64,000 nucleotides of DNA from Globodera rostochiensis (taxonomy: Eukaryota; Nematoda; Chromadorea; Rhabditida; Heteroderidae). The stretch spans positions 4,252,200-4,316,199 of the forward strand of contig JAEVLN010000007.1 of the NCBI GenBank assembly GCA_018350325.1. Reading direction: 5' to 3'. The notes under the pieces were generated by a model. The model was not told the DNA's origin, did no database searches, and saw nothing but the letters and a program-made list of their open reading frames with translations. This document shows positions 60,937 to 64,000 of the stretch, one piece after another (the first letter of the stretch is position 1; each line of letters opens with the position of its first letter). Both the position numbers and the translations under genes were made by a program.

Positions 60937-62432
60937 TTCTAATTATAAGGAAATTCTGTTTTAGATCAACGGGGAAATTCTATAATTTTGGAGATGTGTG
61001 GTTCGATTGGGCTGAAAATTTGCACCAGTATAAAGTAACAGGGGTAGCAAAAAAGTATGTTGAAAGAATTTTCGAATTTTGCCTAACAAGGGTCGAAAAG
61101 TCTAACGGCCCTCAAATCGCAGCCCTTTTTTTCCTACCATGTTGCAGTTGGAGGGGCAAAAGTGGTTTAAAGCATGCTTTTGGTGGGTTGGGTTTGGAGA
61201 AAGAGCACAACTAGACAAAATTTGCGTTCGAATGATATATCTTTTGTGGGGGTAAGTCGAACTTGTGATAGACTTATGCTTGCGACAAAAAGTCGAAAAA
61301 TTGGACTTTTTTTTAGCTGTTTTGGGAGAAATTCATAAAAACGATGGGGTTTGCTCGGATCGGGTGGAGGTTGGTTAATTATAAGTTGGGGTGGTATTGG
61401 CGTACAAAAAATGTTTCTTGACGGTGTATGTAAAAGTTCGACTTGTGGTCGAAATCGGTTGTCAAAGTTGGAAAAAATTATTTTTTTTTGCGCCAAGTTT
61501 TATGCTGAAAATTTTTGGGTTGAGTATCAGTCTGATTTTGTGGTAGGAGGTGCGCCTGGGTTTGGGCTTCAAAATGATATATAATTTGCCCGGATTGGTT
61601 CGGGTTGGGGGTCGAAATGGGGGGTCTAACCAATTTATGCATATATTTGGCTGGGGTCAAAAATGGAAAAGTTCGAATTTGGCCTTAGGGGGTAATTGAA
61701 AAGTTATTTAGACTCAGCTTGATGAGCTGAGTCTAACAAAAAAAAGTTTTTTCGTTTCTGATCAAAAATGATCAAGTTATGGTATTTTCAATTTTAAGCA
61801 AAAATTTAAAAAATTAAATTTTGAAATTTTAATTTTTTTAAAATAATTTTTATATAATAAATTGAGCATAAAAAACTAAGCTAAAGAAAAAAAGTTTGAA
61901 CATTTCTGATCAGAACTGATCCAGATATAGGCAGATCAAGGAGGAGGAGAAATAGTGTGGAAAAGTGAGAGAAAGTGGTAGAGATACGAGGGTAAGGAGA
62001 GAGAGAGAGAATTTGCTGCTGGTGTAACCCCCCAGTAGTGCACCCCATAGAACAATTGTAGTAATGAAAAGTTAAGTGGAGTGGAAAGTTATTTAATTTA
62101 AATAAAAATAAATTATTTGGAAGAGAAAAAATAAATAAAAAAAATTGCAATTTTAATTTTAAAAAATTTCACACACACGGGCTTGCCCTCCTTGGGAAAA
62201 ACCTTTTATCAGCATCAACAAAGGCTCGCCCGCCCCGGAGGGGGCTTGTCCTGCCCAATAAAAAGGCTTGCCCGCCCCAGAAATGGCTCATAATTAAATT
62301 AAATAAAAAAATAAAAATTAAATTAAATTGAAAAAGAATAAAAAAAACTTTTTTTGAAAGACCCTAGAAACAGTACCCAAAGGCAAAGCCACCCTATAAC
62401 CTCCATGCTTTAGCCCCCCCTGCGGCGTCTAG
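60937..62432 (+). repeat. Last satellite unit, with clean 3' edge
   Basis: This full unit of 1.5 kb has its hairpin at about 61712 and a G+C block at about 62180-62285. It ends CCTGCGGCGTCTAG, and the 133-bp array begins at once with TTCCTAAAC. The edge of the array is thus exactly the unit terminus. Confidence 0.87.
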
Positions 62433-64000
62433 TTCCTAAACTACTATTTTCAGCTAGTTTCGGGTAAAAGAGATTGGCCAAAATGGAATAATTTATTGTT
62501 TGCAAAAAAAGTCTTGGGTGAAAGAACCATTTGGCGGAACCTAAAACCACCCTTCTAAATGATAATTCCTAAACTACTATTTTCAGCTAGTTTCGGGTAA
62601 AAGAGATTGGCCAAAATGGAATAATTTATTGTTTGCAAAAAAAGTCTTGGGTGAAAGAACCATTTGGCGGAAACCACCCTTCTAAATGATAATTCCTAAA
62701 CTACTATTTTCAGCTAGTTTCGGGTAAAAGAGATTGGCCAAAATGGAATAATTTATTGTTTGCAAAAAAAGTCTTGGGTGAAAGAACCATTTGGCGGAAC
62801 CTAAAACCTCCCTTCTAAATCTTAATTCCTAAACTACTATTTTCAGCTAGTTTCGGGTAAAAGAGATTGGCCAAAATGGAATAATTTATTGTTTGCAAAA
62901 AAAGTCTTGGGTGAAAGAACCATTTGGCGGAACCTAAAACCACCCTTCTAAATGATAATTCCTAAACTAAGAACTATTTGGCGGAACCTAAAACCACCCT
63001 TCTAAATGATAATTCCTAAACTACTATTTTCAGCTAGTTTCGGGTAAAAGAGATTGGCCAAAATGGAATAATTTATTGTTTGCAAAAAAAGTCTTGGGTG
63101 AAAGAACCATTTGGCGGAAACCACCCTTCTAAATGATAATTCCTAAACTACTATTTTCAGCTAGTTTCGGGTAAAAGAGATTGGCCAAAATGGAATAATT
63201 TATTGTTTGCAAAAAAAGTCTTGGGTGAAAGAACCATTTGGCGGAACCTAAAACCTCCCTTCTAAATCTTAATTCCTAAACTACTATTTTCAGCTAGTTT
63301 CGGGTAAAAGAGATTGGCCAAAATGGAATAATTTATTGTTTGCAAAAAAAGTCTTGGGTGAAAGAACCATTTGGCGGAACCTAAAACCACCCTTCTAAAT
63401 GATAATTCCTAAACTACTATTTTCAGCTAGTTTCGGGTAAAAGAGATTGGCCAAAATGGAATAATTTATTGTTTGCAAAAAAAGTCTTGGGTGAAAGAAC
63501 CATTTGGCGGAACCTAAAACCTCCCTTCTAAATCTTAATTCCTAAACTACTATTTTCAGCTAGTTTCGGGTAAAAGAGATTGGCCAAAATGGAATAATTT
63601 ATTGTTTGCAAAAAAAGTCTTGGGTGAAAGAACCATTTGGCGGAACCTAAAACCTCCCTTAGAACCATTTGGCGGAACCTAAAACCTCCCTTCTAAATGT
63701 TAATTCCTAAACTACTATTTTCAGCTAGTTTCGGGTAAAAGAGATTGGCCAAAATGGAATAATTTATTGTTTGCAAAAAAAGTCTTGGGTGAAAGAACCA
63801 TTTGGCGGAACCTAAAACCTCCCTTCTAAATCTTAATTCCTAAACTACTATTTTCAGCTAGTTTCGGGTAAAAGAGATTGGCCAAAATGGAATAATTTAT
63901 TGTTTGCAAAAAAAGTCTTGGGAGAAAGAACCATTTGGCGGAACCTAAAACCTCCCTTCTAAATCTTAATTCCTAAACTACTATTTTCAGCTAGTTTCGG
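62433..64000. repeat. 133-bp tandem repeat, about 12 copies
   Basis: The unit starts TTCCTAAACTACTATTTTC and ends GGCGGAACCTAAAACC(A/T)CCCTTCTAAAT. Variants lack CCTAA, and two partial units occur at 62960 and 63660. Types with CCACCC and CCTCCC alternate in blocks. The array runs out of the window. Confidence 0.95.

Overview
This window is non-coding, repeat-dense eukaryotic DNA with one large intron-containing gene. The A+T-rich composition, the many short introns (mostly 41-63 nt, GT...AG, with T-rich acceptors such as TTTTCCAG, TTTTGCAG and TTTTTAAG) and the lack of any conserved host gene suggest a nematode-like genome. That assignment is inference. I see no tRNA, rRNA, CRISPR array or bacterial-type operon.

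Layout: 1-1577 is a 586-bp tandem repeat. 1578-20620 is a head-to-tail array of about 13 diverged units of 1.3-2.1 kb. 20620-25190 is A+T-rich DNA, a G-tract and an element with long inverted ends around about 39 copies of a 63-bp repeat. 25279-35240 is a 30-exon gene that I could join with no frameshift. It encodes a Helitron Rep/helicase protein of about 2660 residues, with an OTU cysteine-protease domain and a RING-H2 finger at its C-terminus. 35567-35673 holds three consecutive hairpins, and 35818-44091 more units. 44092-54760 is bounded by 2.34-kb inverted arms, each with a 517-bp hAT-like element. Between the arms lie inverted units and a second, internally deleted Helitron copy (49312-52432). 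54760-59095 is A+T-rich DNA, a G-tract, strong hairpins and a 73-bp repeat array. 59100-62432 holds two more units, and 62433-64000 is a 133-bp repeat array.

Main interpretation: the 1.3-1.6 kb satellite units and the Helitron gene look like parts of one family. Complete units begin with a TTACTAATTATAAGG-type sequence and end in GGCGTCTAG followed by TT. The Helitron gene is preceded by such a 5' block (19050) and followed by such a 3' end (35817). The second copy (49312-52432) starts with the standard 5' block, jumps at a T-rich tract into the last third of the Helitron gene, and ends at the same CTAG. The array is therefore best read as tandem non-autonomous derivatives of an OTU/RING-bearing Helitron (Helentron/HINE-like), with the probable long parent spanning about 19.05-35.82 kb in the same window. 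The shared ends are seen in the sequence; the parent-derivative relation is inferred.

Expected roles: the Rep domain (HUH motif and two tyrosines) would nick and join DNA, and the PIF1-type helicase would unwind it. The OTU and RING domains could remove and attach ubiquitin, perhaps controlling stability of the transposition complex or host factors.
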